A stretch of DNA of 64,000 nucleotides from Lingula anatina (taxonomy: Eukaryota > Brachiopoda > Lingulata > Lingulida > Lingulidae). The DNA lies in contig NW_019775742.1 of NCBI RefSeq assembly GCF_001039355.2, positions 5,238 to 69,237 on the forward strand, written 5' to 3'. The translations under genes were made by a program, and so were the position numbers. The notes under the pieces were generated by a model that worked only from the letters and a program-made list of their open reading frames with translations, searched no databases and was not told where the DNA came from. Shown piece by piece: positions 41,225 through 51,708 of the stretch; position 1 is the first letter of the stretch, and each line of letters starts with the position of its first letter.

Positions 41225-41580
41225 ACAATTAAATGTTGGAAAAATTAAAGAAATGATTTTTGACTTAAGAAGAAATGTCTAAGCTTGTTCACCAGGACCT
41301 ATTAAAGATGATAATGTTACCCTAGAACTTAAAAGTATAAATACTAAGGATGCATTATAGATGACAACTTGAAGTGGAAAGAGCATGTTACAAAGAAAAC
41401 AAAAGGCTGTATTTAACCAATATTACCTAAAGTTTAATGTAGACAGAAAGATGTATGGCATTGTTTACTATTCTGTAATCAGTTATGCTTATGCTAAAAT
41501 GCATGTTGGTTCTCCAGTATTACTGACAAAACAAGAAAAATATTAAACAAGCCAAGAGAGGTAATAACATGTCTTTTTTG
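41225..41580 (+). mobile_element. LINE reverse-transcriptase relic
   Basis: Discontinuous frames read KTKEMIFDFRRN-like (LKEMIFDLRRNV), GCIIDDNLKWKEHVTKKTKG and FYYSVISYAYA. These correspond to the KTKxMxFDFRR ... YLGxxIDxxLxWxxHV ... YxSxIxPxLxY thumb region of non-LTR retrotransposons. Stops and frameshifts are present. Confidence 0.65.
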
Positions 41581-41916
41581 TATTATTACTGTAACTATTT
41601 ATGTCTTCATATTTTTACCAGCACAGTCTGGTGTACAGTATGAATCAAGCACATTACAGTGGATAGACTAACACATCACACCTAGAGACATGTAATGAAA
41701 AAACTACTAAAGCAATTATGAATAATTATCAACATATTTTGCATTCTAAATTGAAACTACTTCCAAAACTACTTTGAAACTACTGGAAAATGGCTAAAAA
41801 AAAAAAAAAAACACTTTCACAGGACATGTTTCCAAATTCCTTTGTTCCATAGAGGCTGTACAATTACCCAGATGTACTAAGTCATTTAAATAGTTAAACC
41901 CATGTTTCTACTCCAG

Positions 41917-42131
41917 CATTGGCAGATCCAGGAATATTTGAAGGGGGCCACTAAAGGGCCCCGAAAATTTTTGGTATTTAAGAGGGCAAATGAAGCCCTT
42001 TGGTGTGGTTTAGAACTATAAATCAGCTACTAGTAGTCAAAATTCTAATTCCAAGAGGGGAAAATCAGTGTGATTTTTTTCAGAGACTGAAGGGTCAGGA
42101 CCCCCCTGACCCCCATCTAAATCCGCCACTG
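41917..42131. mobile_element. MITE-like element, CAGTGGCGGAT-type termini
   Basis: The left CATTGGCAGATCCAGGAATA and right TAAATCCGCCACTG are inverted repeats; TCCAG flanks both ends (41912-41916, 42132-42136). No ORF. Confidence 0.75.
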
Positions 42132-42703
42132 TCCAGATATCTCAGTCTAGTCAATTAGTAGTTGTTAAAGCAGGTTTCAGTATTTTACTAGTAAATGTGT
42201 AGGACTGATGTTGTGTAACTTTATAATACTCATCATCTTGCATTATATATATATATGTTTTCACATATTAATGTTAATGCGTTTTGTTTTTATGTTTTCA
42301 TGTGTTATTATATCATTACTATGAATTGCAAGTCAGTGACAAATTCCCTTTCTTGGGTGAATAACATGATCTAAGCTTATTTTAACAAATTTCAAGCATG
42401 TTCATTTCTATATTCTGAAAGTATCTTATTATCTAATTATTTTCCATATACTGTGTACCACGCAGCTGTTAGAAATTACCTTCACTTTCAAATCTCTGTA
42501 CACCTAGCGCTCGACATCATTTCATATATTACATAATAAGTGTTGTCATTTTTACCTCTTTGCATTCACTTAACAGATTTTTGTATCATAAACTACTGGC
42601 AGTAAGTGATTCATTTGAAGTTCTAAAGTACAAAATAATTTATCTATTTTCACTCAGTACAGAATTAGATAGACCCTACTTGAAAGGAAACACAACGTCA
42701 AAA

Positions 42704-45004
42704 TTACATTCCTGGCATATACATACTGTACATATAAGGGTTATCTCCAGAATAAACCACTTCTGGTGTTGGGAATACATGATTAGAATGTGGAGCTCTG
42801 AATGGCAGTTCAGGATGCTGATTCCTGAATATGCTGTCAGACTGTTGATTAACATATGAGTTATCAGGGTGCTGGCTCCTGGAAGCATTTTCAGAGAGGT
42901 GACTCATAAATGACCCATCACTAGTGGCGTTTGGACCCTTAAAGGTTTCATCAACATGCTGATTTTTGTGCACTTTTGCTGGGTTTCTCGCTTTGTTTCC
43001 AGATTGTTGACTTTTGACTACTTTCTCTCCAGTGTGGATCCTTTCATGTTCATTGCATTTTGATTTCCTGATGAACCTTTTATCACAGTATTGGCACTGA
43101 AATGGTCTCTCTCCAGTGTGAGTTCTTTCATGTACAACACATGTCTGTTTTTTAAGAAATCTTTTCCCACAGTAAGAGCAAACATGTGGTTTAATTCCCG
43201 AGTGAGTCTTTACATGATCTCTCCAATTTGCTTTCCTAACAAATCTTCTGTCACAAAAATCACATTTGAATGGTTTTTCTCCAGTGTGGAAACGTTCATG
43301 TTCAACACAATATAATCTGGTGGGAAAACGCTCCTCACAATACTGACATTTGAATGGCTTTTCCCCATTGTGTTGTGTCCTTTCATGCAACCACAATGTC
43401 GACTTTTGGGCAAAGCTTCTGGTACAGTATTGACATAAATATGGCTTCTCACCAGTGTGGGTTCTTTCATGGTCTTCCAACTGGCATTTTGAGGGAAATG
43501 CCTTATCACACAATCCACATTTGTATGGTTTTCTATCACGGTGAGTTTTCTCATGCTCCTCAAGTGCTCTTTTTCCCAAACACGGTTTACCACACTGGGA
43601 ACAGTCCACTGGTTTTAAATTAACGTTATGTTTTTTCTCATGTTTAATACACGCACTTTTTCTTGTAAAAGCTTTCTGGCAGTGTTCGCACTTAAAGGGT
43701 CTCTCACCTGTGTGAACTCTTTCATGGAAAATTTGTTCACTTTTTCTGTTGAATGTTTTATCACAATGTTGGCATTTAAATGGTTTTACCTCCAAGTTGA
43801 TCTTCTTCTTACTTTCTTTTGCCTTAGCGTTAATTTTTTTCATGGGAAATAAACCATGCTTTTTCTTTTCGTGTCTTACACGTGCATTATTTCTAACAAA
43901 GCCCTGGCCACAGCGTCGACATTTAAATGGCTTTTCTCCAGTGTGACTCCGTTCATGTTCAATCCATTTATCCTTCCTGTCAAATGATCTGTCACAATAT
44001 TGACAGTGGAAAGGTCTTGGTGTAGTGTGAGTACTTTCATGTTCCTCACAGTCTTTAGTGGTTGGGAAATTCTTAAAGCAAATCTTACATTGGTATGGTC
44101 TGTCTACGTGCATCTTCTTTTCGTGCTGATCACAAGTAGATTTCCTATAAAAACCTTTGTCACAATGCTGACATTTGAATGGCTTTTCTCCAGTATGTCT
44201 TCTCTCATGCACTGTCCATTCATCTTTCCTTGTATAAATTTTACTGCAGTGCTGACACTTAAAGACCTTTTGGGAGGTAACTTCTTCTTCAACAGAATCA
44301 CCTTCATCAGCAGATTTGATGGCAATACTTTCATGCTTGATAAGCATATCAATATCTTTATCCGGATTGTGACATTTATTCCCTTCATCACCCAGTTCAA
44401 GTTTTTCTGAATCTGATTCCCCAGGATGATTGTCATCGTCATGTAATTGTACATGTAGCTGTGCATCGATGTGAAGAGCTATTATCTTCCGCTTCATGGT
44501 TTGAAAATCATTCTTAAGCTGCATATACGTCTTCAAGAAATCTAGACACCTACAACAGCAGACTTCTGAATCATCAAGAGGTGAAAGTATTTTCAAAAGT
44601 TCACGGATTTCCTTTTCAATATCAGGACAAGAGGAGAGCTTTGTGTATTTACTCTTGATAGTGTCTTTGGGTGGACCACAGACCACACACTTGGGGATTT
44701 GTTTTGGATCCTTTCTTGTTAAATCAGCAGGCTCATTTGTGACGTGTTGGTAAGGTGCAGAAATAAATGATGTTTCTTCTTTACTTATACTTTTAACCTG
44801 TGAGCTAGTCTTTTGCAGTCCTTCTTCGTCGTTATTTTCAAAACTGTTTTGATCATCCACATCTTTTTTCAAAGTTCCTTTATCTTCAGCTAAATACATT
44901 CCTTGTCTCTGAACAGACATATCTGTATAATTAGCACCTATGGAGGGAAGCTCCTTTTCATGGCCTATGCTTTCTTCACTTCTTTCTTCATCAGGTGTAG
45001 ACAT
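42704..45004 (-). CDS. ZAD-like C2H2 zinc-finger protein, 14 fingers (cluster member 4)
   Basis: 766 residues from the ATG at 45004 (MSTPDEERSE); the longer frame starts with GTG. ZAD-like module Cys106-x2-Cys109 ... Cys150-x2-Cys153. The linker carries IKHE followed by acidic residues (DEGDSVEEE). Fingers 1-5, then an insert rich in Lys (MKKINAKAKESKKK), then fingers 6-14. Fingers 11-12 (FPTRLYCVEHERFH, FVRKANWRDHVKTH) are near-identical to those of the next two genes, including the helix positions that contact DNA. The tail has repeats (SFMSHLSEN, YVNQQSDSI) and ends GDNPYMYSMYMPGM. Confidence 0.94.
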   Translation of the reverse strand: MSTPDEERSEESIGHEKELPSIGANYTDMSVQRQGMYLAEDKGTLKKDVDDQNSFENNDEEGLQKTSSQVKSISKEETSFISAPYQHVTNEPADLTRKDPKQIPKCVVCGPPKDTIKSKYTKLSSCPDIEKEIRELLKILSPLDDSEVCCCRCLDFLKTYMQLKNDFQTMKRKIIALHIDAQLHVQLHDDDNHPGESDSEKLELGDEGNKCHNPDKDIDMLIKHESIAIKSADEGDSVEEEVTSQKVFKCQHCSKIYTRKDEWTVHERRHTGEKPFKCQHCDKGFYRKSTCDQHEKKMHVDRPYQCKICFKNFPTTKDCEEHESTHTTPRPFHCQYCDRSFDRKDKWIEHERSHTGEKPFKCRRCGQGFVRNNARVRHEKKKHGLFPMKKINAKAKESKKKINLEVKPFKCQHCDKTFNRKSEQIFHERVHTGERPFKCEHCQKAFTRKSACIKHEKKHNVNLKPVDCSQCGKPCLGKRALEEHEKTHRDRKPYKCGLCDKAFPSKCQLEDHERTHTGEKPYLCQYCTRSFAQKSTLWLHERTQHNGEKPFKCQYCEERFPTRLYCVEHERFHTGEKPFKCDFCDRRFVRKANWRDHVKTHSGIKPHVCSYCGKRFLKKQTCVVHERTHTGERPFQCQYCDKRFIRKSKCNEHERIHTGEKVVKSQQSGNKARNPAKVHKNQHVDETFKGPNATSDGSFMSHLSENASRSQHPDNSYVNQQSDSIFRNQHPELPFRAPHSNHVFPTPEVVYSGDNPYMYSMYMPGM

Positions 45005-45247
45005 TATCGATTCACTGGCTTTCACTTCATCGATAGAAATTTTTAAAGGTTGTACAGCTGCATGAAATGCGATCCGAGACCTCGCGTAATCAGAAATTTA
45101 GGATTTAATTAGTATCTTACCCAAAGGATCTTTAAATTAAAAAGTTTAAATCGAAGACAATGAACAGTTTCTGCAGAAAAAAATTGTGCCGGCCGCTCGG
45201 TCTACGCAGTGGCAAAATGGCCTGCCAAATATTGATGATTGGAAAAA

Positions 45248-45269
45248 GGAAAATTGCTAGTTACCGATA
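45248..45269 (-). promoter_or_regulatory. cluster promoter element, member 4
   Basis: GGAAAATTGCTA then CCGATA, about 255 bp upstream of the ATG. Confidence 0.55.
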
Positions 45270-45642
45270 ATATAATGTTAATCTCTAGATACTTTTCCAC
45301 TCTGCCTTTGAATAAAAATAAAGATAAACGATAATTAATTGGGAAATAATTAAAAACCACTATAGGAAATTTTCCTAAAATCACAAAAAATGGTATATGG
45401 TAATCATATTCAACTATAAGTTAGATTATCTTGGCTAATTGAACTCATCATATACTGCCTTCACAGATTTTAAAATATGCAGAGCATAATAAAGTACACA
45501 AAGGGTACGTGGGCCAAAGGGAGAGAGGCTATGAGAACCCCCCCCCCCCCTCGTTTTTCAAAACCACTCAGTCATACGCACGGGAAGGATGTGGGGAATC
45601 ACCCCCCCCCCCCCCATGGTTATTTTTCCTGAATGCGACCGC

Positions 45643-45673
<31 letters not shown>

Positions 45674-47527
45674 ACCCCCACACCCACTTCCCTTGTTTCA
45701 AACACAGTTGCGCCGAGTGGAATCTTCACATAATGAGAACCGTGTGAGAATTTGTGGCAAGCAGCTTAGATATTTTACAAATTTCAGAAAAGACTTCATT
45801 TCATTACTGAGCACGTTTTAAGGGTTTATTTTCAAAGATAAACACCTCCTCCTGGCATCAAGATGAATATAGAAAGACTGGTGATTAGATAAGTACATTA
45901 GAAACAAGCTTAACTGAGTGCATTCAGCAAGAGTCTCCACAGGGTTGGATTAATCTATGTAGACCAATAGTTTGGATGAGGATGAGCCGTTCACTACACA
46001 GGCCACTAACCTCCTCCAACCTAACTAAAACATAATAATTTAAAACCATACTTCCACAACTATTGGCAATCAGAGACTAGGAAAATGTTAAGTATCCATT
46101 AAAAAAAATAATAAATAAATAAATAAATAAATAAGGACTATCCATGACAACCATCAGAGAGTCAAGATTTGATCTATCGTTATTTAAATAAATATTACAC
46201 ATAATGTTCATTATGTTATTAATTTCTGAAATACCAAGCAAAATCAAAATTAAATTTCTATTCCTGAAAATCCTCCATAAATATTGTTTCTAAAGATGTT
46301 CACTTATGGAACATTTTAATTCTTTCTGAAACCAGACACCATAAGTTATCAGAATCCAAAACAAATATTATTCATTGATTATTTATGACTATTATAATTG
46401 TGATTCTATTAAGATTGTTCTCTACAAAAATGGTAAAAAAAGCATTTATAAAGGATATTTTTATTCTTTGACATATTTTTCAAAATACTCATAATTTTAT
46501 ATAATATTACAAACATTTAAAACATACAATATCAATTATTCCTTACATATAGCCAAGCGCATTAGAGTCAAATATATCTTATTGGAAAGTTATGAATAAA
46601 TAAAAATATAATCAAATTATTTACTAATTGGTGGCTTGGTGCCTATTAAAAATTATTAAATTATTTAAATTGGTACCTATTAAAAATGTATATGAAGTCA
46701 ATTTTTTTTTTTTGCCCCAAAAGCTGACCAAATTCCATCATAAGGTTTCAATTTAATGTACCAGGAAATTGGTTCTTATTACCCAAAAATGATATCTGAA
46801 CAGATATTTTCTGCTCACGTTCTGTGCTGTATATAACTGGGGCAGACAAGTAGCTAGGTCAAATTATGATAAAAAAAATTTAAATAGGCACAGTTTCATG
46901 CCTTTTATTGCAGATCTAGTGATTAATTCAGTTTATTCATTGGCATGTAGACTCTGAGTCTCCTAAGAAACTAGTGAAAGTGGTTTATTAGTTTATTACT
47001 AGATAACCATGCTTAATTCATAAGACATACCTTTAAGTAAGTTTTAGGTCAGTAACTACAAAGACTATTTCAAATGTACTCCACATTCTTGTCAAACGCG
47101 GTATGGGTCAACATTGTGTAAGAAATTTTGATTATAATTATTCCAATGGGGAATAAATAAAAATTAAAGACTAGTCAACAAACAAAACATACACCCTAGT
47201 GATCAATCTGCACGACTTCTAAGCTAGTGTTTAACACTATCCAAAGAGTAATTTGTATTTAAATTTTACCTTATTCTGGCATAATGCAAATAGGCTACAC
47301 TTAAAAAATACAATTATAAAACAATCACTGAAATTTAAACATCTTTTCCATAATTAAATTTTACAATTAGATTTCTACAACAAGTGTTTAAAATTGTAAT
47401 GATTTTAACTTCAATCTTATAATTATTTGAAGCTAGTAGGTTATAATTATAGTATTAACTTTAAAGTCTTTCATTATATAGAAACCTCTTGATGCAGAGG
47501 TCTCTGTTTTGGCAAATATATAAAAAA
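45270..47527. other. intergenic DNA with C-rich tracts
   Basis: C runs at about 45541-45550, 45602-45615 and 45642-45659, followed by (CA)n. Decayed MITE motif near 45935-45970 (CTCCACAGGGTTGGAT). (AAAT)n near 46108-46133. The rest is AT-rich spacer and 3' UTR of the next gene; no gene seen. Confidence 0.6.
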
Positions 47528-50166
47528 TCACAATCCTGGCATGTACATATTATACATATATGGATTAGGATTATCCCCATGATAAACAGCCTCTGGAGTT
47601 GGGAATACATTGCTCGAGTGTGAGCCCCTAAATGATGGTTCCGAGTGCTGATGCCTATGGCTATAAGTGCTGTCAGGCAGCCCCGTTCTAAAAGTGCTGT
47701 CAGCAGACCCTGTTAGAAATGTACTGTCAGTGTGCTGAGTTCTAAATGTGCTTTCGGAGTGTTGACTTATGAAAGAGCTATTCGAGTGCTGGCTCATGAA
47801 AGAACTGTTTGTGTGCTGACTGGTGAAGTGGTCTTCTGCATGCTGATTTTTATGTGTTTTAACCTGATTTTTTATCTTATTAATAGACTGCTGACTTTTT
47901 ACTGGTTTCTCACCAGTGTGGCTCTTTTCATGTTCATTACAATAAGATTTTCTTATAAATGTTTTGTCACAATATTTACATCTGAATGGCCTTTCTCCAG
48001 TGTGAGTTCTTTCATGTCTAGCGAGGGTGCTTCTGTCACGAAATCCTTTTCCACAGTAGGAGCAAACTTGAGGTTTGATCCCTAGATGGGTTTTAACATG
48101 GTCTCTCCAATTTGATTTTCTTACAAACCTTTTGTCACAGTAATCACACTTAAAAGGCTTTTCACCAGTGTGAAAGCGTTCATGTTCTTCACAAGATAAT
48201 CTGGTTGGGAATCCCTGCTCACAGTATTGGCATTTGTATGGTTTTTCTCCAGTGTGTTGGGTTCTTTCATGCAATTTTAAAGTTGAGCTTTGTGTAAAAC
48301 TTTTTGTGCAGTACTGGCACAAAAATGGTTTTTCCCCCGTATGAATTCTCTCATGCTCTTCTAAGGATGCTCGATAAGCAAATGACTTCTCACAGCTTTT
48401 GCATTTGTGTGGTTTTCCACCAGAATGAATTTTTTCATGCTTGTTGAGAGCTTTCTTACCCCAACAAGATTTCCCACAATGAGAACATTTATATTCGTGA
48501 ATTTTCTCATGCTCTACAAGTTCACCCTTCTTAAGAAAGCATTTTTCACAACGTTCACATTTTAACCCTTCATTTGTGTAAATTCTTCCTTTACTATCCA
48601 CATTTTCCTTTTTTTCATCTTGCTCTGTCTCATCATCATTTCTCCTTGCAGAAAATACATTTTTGTGCTTTGCTCTCTCATGTTTTAAACATGAGCTTTT
48701 CCCACAAAAAGTTTTGTAACAGTATCGGCATTTGAAAGGTCTTTCTCCAGTATGAGTTCTTTCATGTAAAATGATTGCATCTTTTCTATTGAATGTTTTA
48801 CCACAATGTGAGCAGTTATATATTTTTGCTTCAGCATCAGTGCCATCTTTCTTCTTTTTCATCTCAGCATCATTTTTCTTTACTGGCATCAAACTCTTGT
48901 GCTTCGCTTTCAGGTGTTTTAAACGTGCACTTTTACTAAAGAAGCTTTTAGGACAATACTGACATTTGAAAGGCCTTTCACCAGTATGAGTTCTTTCATG
49001 CACTATCCATTCATTCTTCCTTTCAAATGTTCTGCTGCAATACTGGCATTGAAATGGTCTTGGAGCAGTATGGGTACTTTCATGTTCTCTACATGCATCA
49101 GCAGCTGAAAAATTCTTGAAACAAATCTTACACCTGAATGGTTTTTCTATGTGTTTCTTTTCATGCTGTAAACAAATATTTTGACTGTGAAAACTTTTTT
49201 CACAGTAACGACATTTGGCTGGCTTTTCTCCAGTGTGAGTTCTTAGATGCACAGTCAAGTCATATTTTCTTGTATAGTTTTTACTGCAGTGCCTACACTT
49301 AAAAACTTTTTTCGAGTTGATCTCCTTTCCTTTCTTTTTCCTTTATCAGAACCATTTTCTTCACCAAACCCTATATCAACAACTTCATGTTTGATAAGAA
49401 CTTCATCACTTTGTTCTTGATTGTCAGAATCATGTGTTTTTTCTTCTTGATCAAATGGTTCTTGATCATCATCATCATCATCATCTGATTCCTTATGGTT
49501 TTGACTCTCTGGTAATTCTAGCTGTGCATCAATATGAAGAGCAATGATCTTCCTCCTCATGCTTAAAAATTCATGTTTAAGGTTTATAAAGGTTTTCATG
49601 AAACCAAGACATCTGCCACAACAAACATCCAATTCATCAGGGGGAGAGAGAATTTTTAAAAGTTCATGAATTTCTTTCTCAACTTCAGGGCAAGAAGCAA
49701 GCTTTGTGTATTCAGTTTTGGTAGTGTCTTTGGTTGGGCCACATATTATACACCTGGGACTTTGTTCTTGGTCTTTACTTGCAGTACTATCAGTAGTTTC
49801 ATTTGTTATATGTGGCACCTCAAAACCAACTTGAGTTTTATCGTCTTGTTCTTGATTGTTCATATTAAGAGTTTTATTATCCTGATCACACGGTTCTTCG
49901 CCCTCGCCGTCTGTCTTTGATCCTACACTGTTTTCTTCACTCACATTTTTATCGAGCGTCTCATGCTGTACTTCGTCGTCGTTATCCGTGGCATCATCGT
50001 ACTCGCTATGTTGTTTGTTTAAGGCCGATTCTTCTGTATCAGAATAAACATCTTGGACACGAGCACCTCCGACTTCATCACTTTCAATCGACAATGACCT
50101 GGTTGGTGTAATTTCCCCCGTGCGACTGGCCTCTTCATCGACCCTTTCTTTCAAATATGCAGACAT
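47528..50166 (-). CDS. ZAD-like C2H2 zinc-finger protein, 15 fingers, with a one-base frameshift (cluster member 5)
   Basis: Two overlapping frames form one gene. 50166 down to about 49310 gives an acidic start, ZAD-like Cys139-x2-Cys142 with its partner Cys-x2-Cys, IKHE followed by DIGF, and a basic stretch. 49258 onward gives the fingers. At plus 49307-49312 the run is six T (six A in sense). Seven would restore KVFKCRHCSKNYTRK, the first finger expected from the paralogues. The rest is intact to the tail GDNPNPYMYNMYMPGL, with many STFRTQHTD-type repeats. A homopolymer error is the simplest explanation, but a true null allele is possible. Full length would be about 880 residues. Confidence 0.9.
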
Positions 50167-50330
50167 ATTTGATATTGAGTATCATAAGTTGATCTAATAC
50201 CAGTCACAAACCATGTTTGATTGGCTGGAAAAAGTTCTGGTTTAGCCACACGTAGGGTCGCTCTCCGTAAATCCAAGTCAATTTCACACAAAGGAAGGGA
50301 GTTTTCGCAGGAAGTGACGTGTGATGAAAA

Positions 50331-50352
50331 GGAAAATCACTAGCTGCTGACT
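50331..50352 (-). promoter_or_regulatory. diverged cluster promoter element, member 5
   Basis: GGAAAATCACTA then CTGACT at the position where paralogues have CCGATA; two mismatches in the second box. Confidence 0.3.
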
Positions 50353-51708
50353 AACATGTTAGCGTCAAATTAAATTTTAGTTTACATTGACGAAGCAGGT
50401 ACTTTCGTATCATTTGAAACTCGGACATTGTGTATGTTTCCACAGAAAAGAAATGTTTCATCTTATGCATTCCCTCCAGCCAGTTACATTCCTCTGACTA
50501 TTTGTTTTCATAATAGCAAACTTTTAAGAGGGCAACGTTAAAACGATCGAAATACATGTACATCTTCCACGTCCCCCCCCCCCCCCCGTGAAAGGTTAGA
50601 ATAAAAGTGTTTAAGAACAAAATTGAATATTTGTTTTAAAAAAATAATAAAAATGAACCACAAAAAAAAAAAAAAAAAAAATTTTAAAAGAGGTTAGTAA
50701 AAAGCCTAAAAGCTACATAACATAACAAGCATATACATAAAATTCACTTTTGATTTTTTAATAGAATTTTTCAAAACCAACTATCAAACACATGGGGCAA
50801 CTCATTTAAAGCTGCTGCACAAAATGAATAGAATTTATTTTTACTTTAACAATGGAATACAGCCTCTCCAGAAACTTTACAGGGGATTTTAAAACATGAT
50901 TTTTTTTCTTTTTTAATATCACTGCAATGATGAGTTGAGTTTTTCATGACTGTTTAATGGACTTGATGAAGTAACTTTAAATTTCACATAATTTAAACAA
51001 TTCGTTTAATTCATGTCAATTGTTCTCCTTTTCTTTAACTTGCATCTGCTATTTTGTATTCACATTGTAAAGTATATTGGATGTAATTTGGATTCAAAAC
51101 TATAAGACCCCATTTCCATAGATTTTAGATCGATCTATCCCTGCGGGGAGTCTCACTAGATTACTGTCAGCTTAGCCGGCTTAAGCGTCTTTCCCGCCTA
51201 CTAAAAGCTGTAAAGGGGTAATTAACTATGGTGCACGCTCGGCTGACTGCAATTTAGCGTTAACCCCCAAGGAGTTAGGTCGATCTAAATCTTAATCCCT
51301 GGATCGTTCTAAATCTCTGGGAATGCACCCAAAATAGATATCACTATCATGACTATATTATTATTATTATTATTAATTTGATAATAATACTGCAATTGAA
51401 AATGAACACAGCATTTTTTGTTTACATTTTAAGGGGAGGACTAAAAATTCATTTATCGTTATCAAACATTCTCTTAAAATAAATATGCTATATACACAGC
51501 TAACTTCTTGGCTTAATCCTCCCCCCCCTCCAAAAAAAAATATATATATAAATAAAAAATAAATAATAAAAATCATAACAATAGTAAAATTACTTTTTTT
51601 CTCTTATGCACCAATGTATTTCTTTATTAATTCTTAGTTTGTAATATCCATAATTTTAACTGAGGAAAATCTCACTTGCATATGTCTGTTTCTCAGTTAT
51701 AAAAGCCA
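50353..51708. other. intergenic DNA
   Basis: Poly-C at about 50573-50587, poly-A at about 50662-50680, AT-rich spacer and one MITE. No gene seen. Confidence 0.55.
51108..51331. mobile_element. MITE-like element, CATTCCCATAGATTT family (copy 2, inverted)
   Basis: Starts CCATTTCCATAGATTTTAGA and ends TAAATCTCTGGGAATGC. The interior is the reverse complement of 8285-8500 (CCCGCCTACTAAAAGCT, GGGGTAATTAACTA). Confidence 0.8.
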
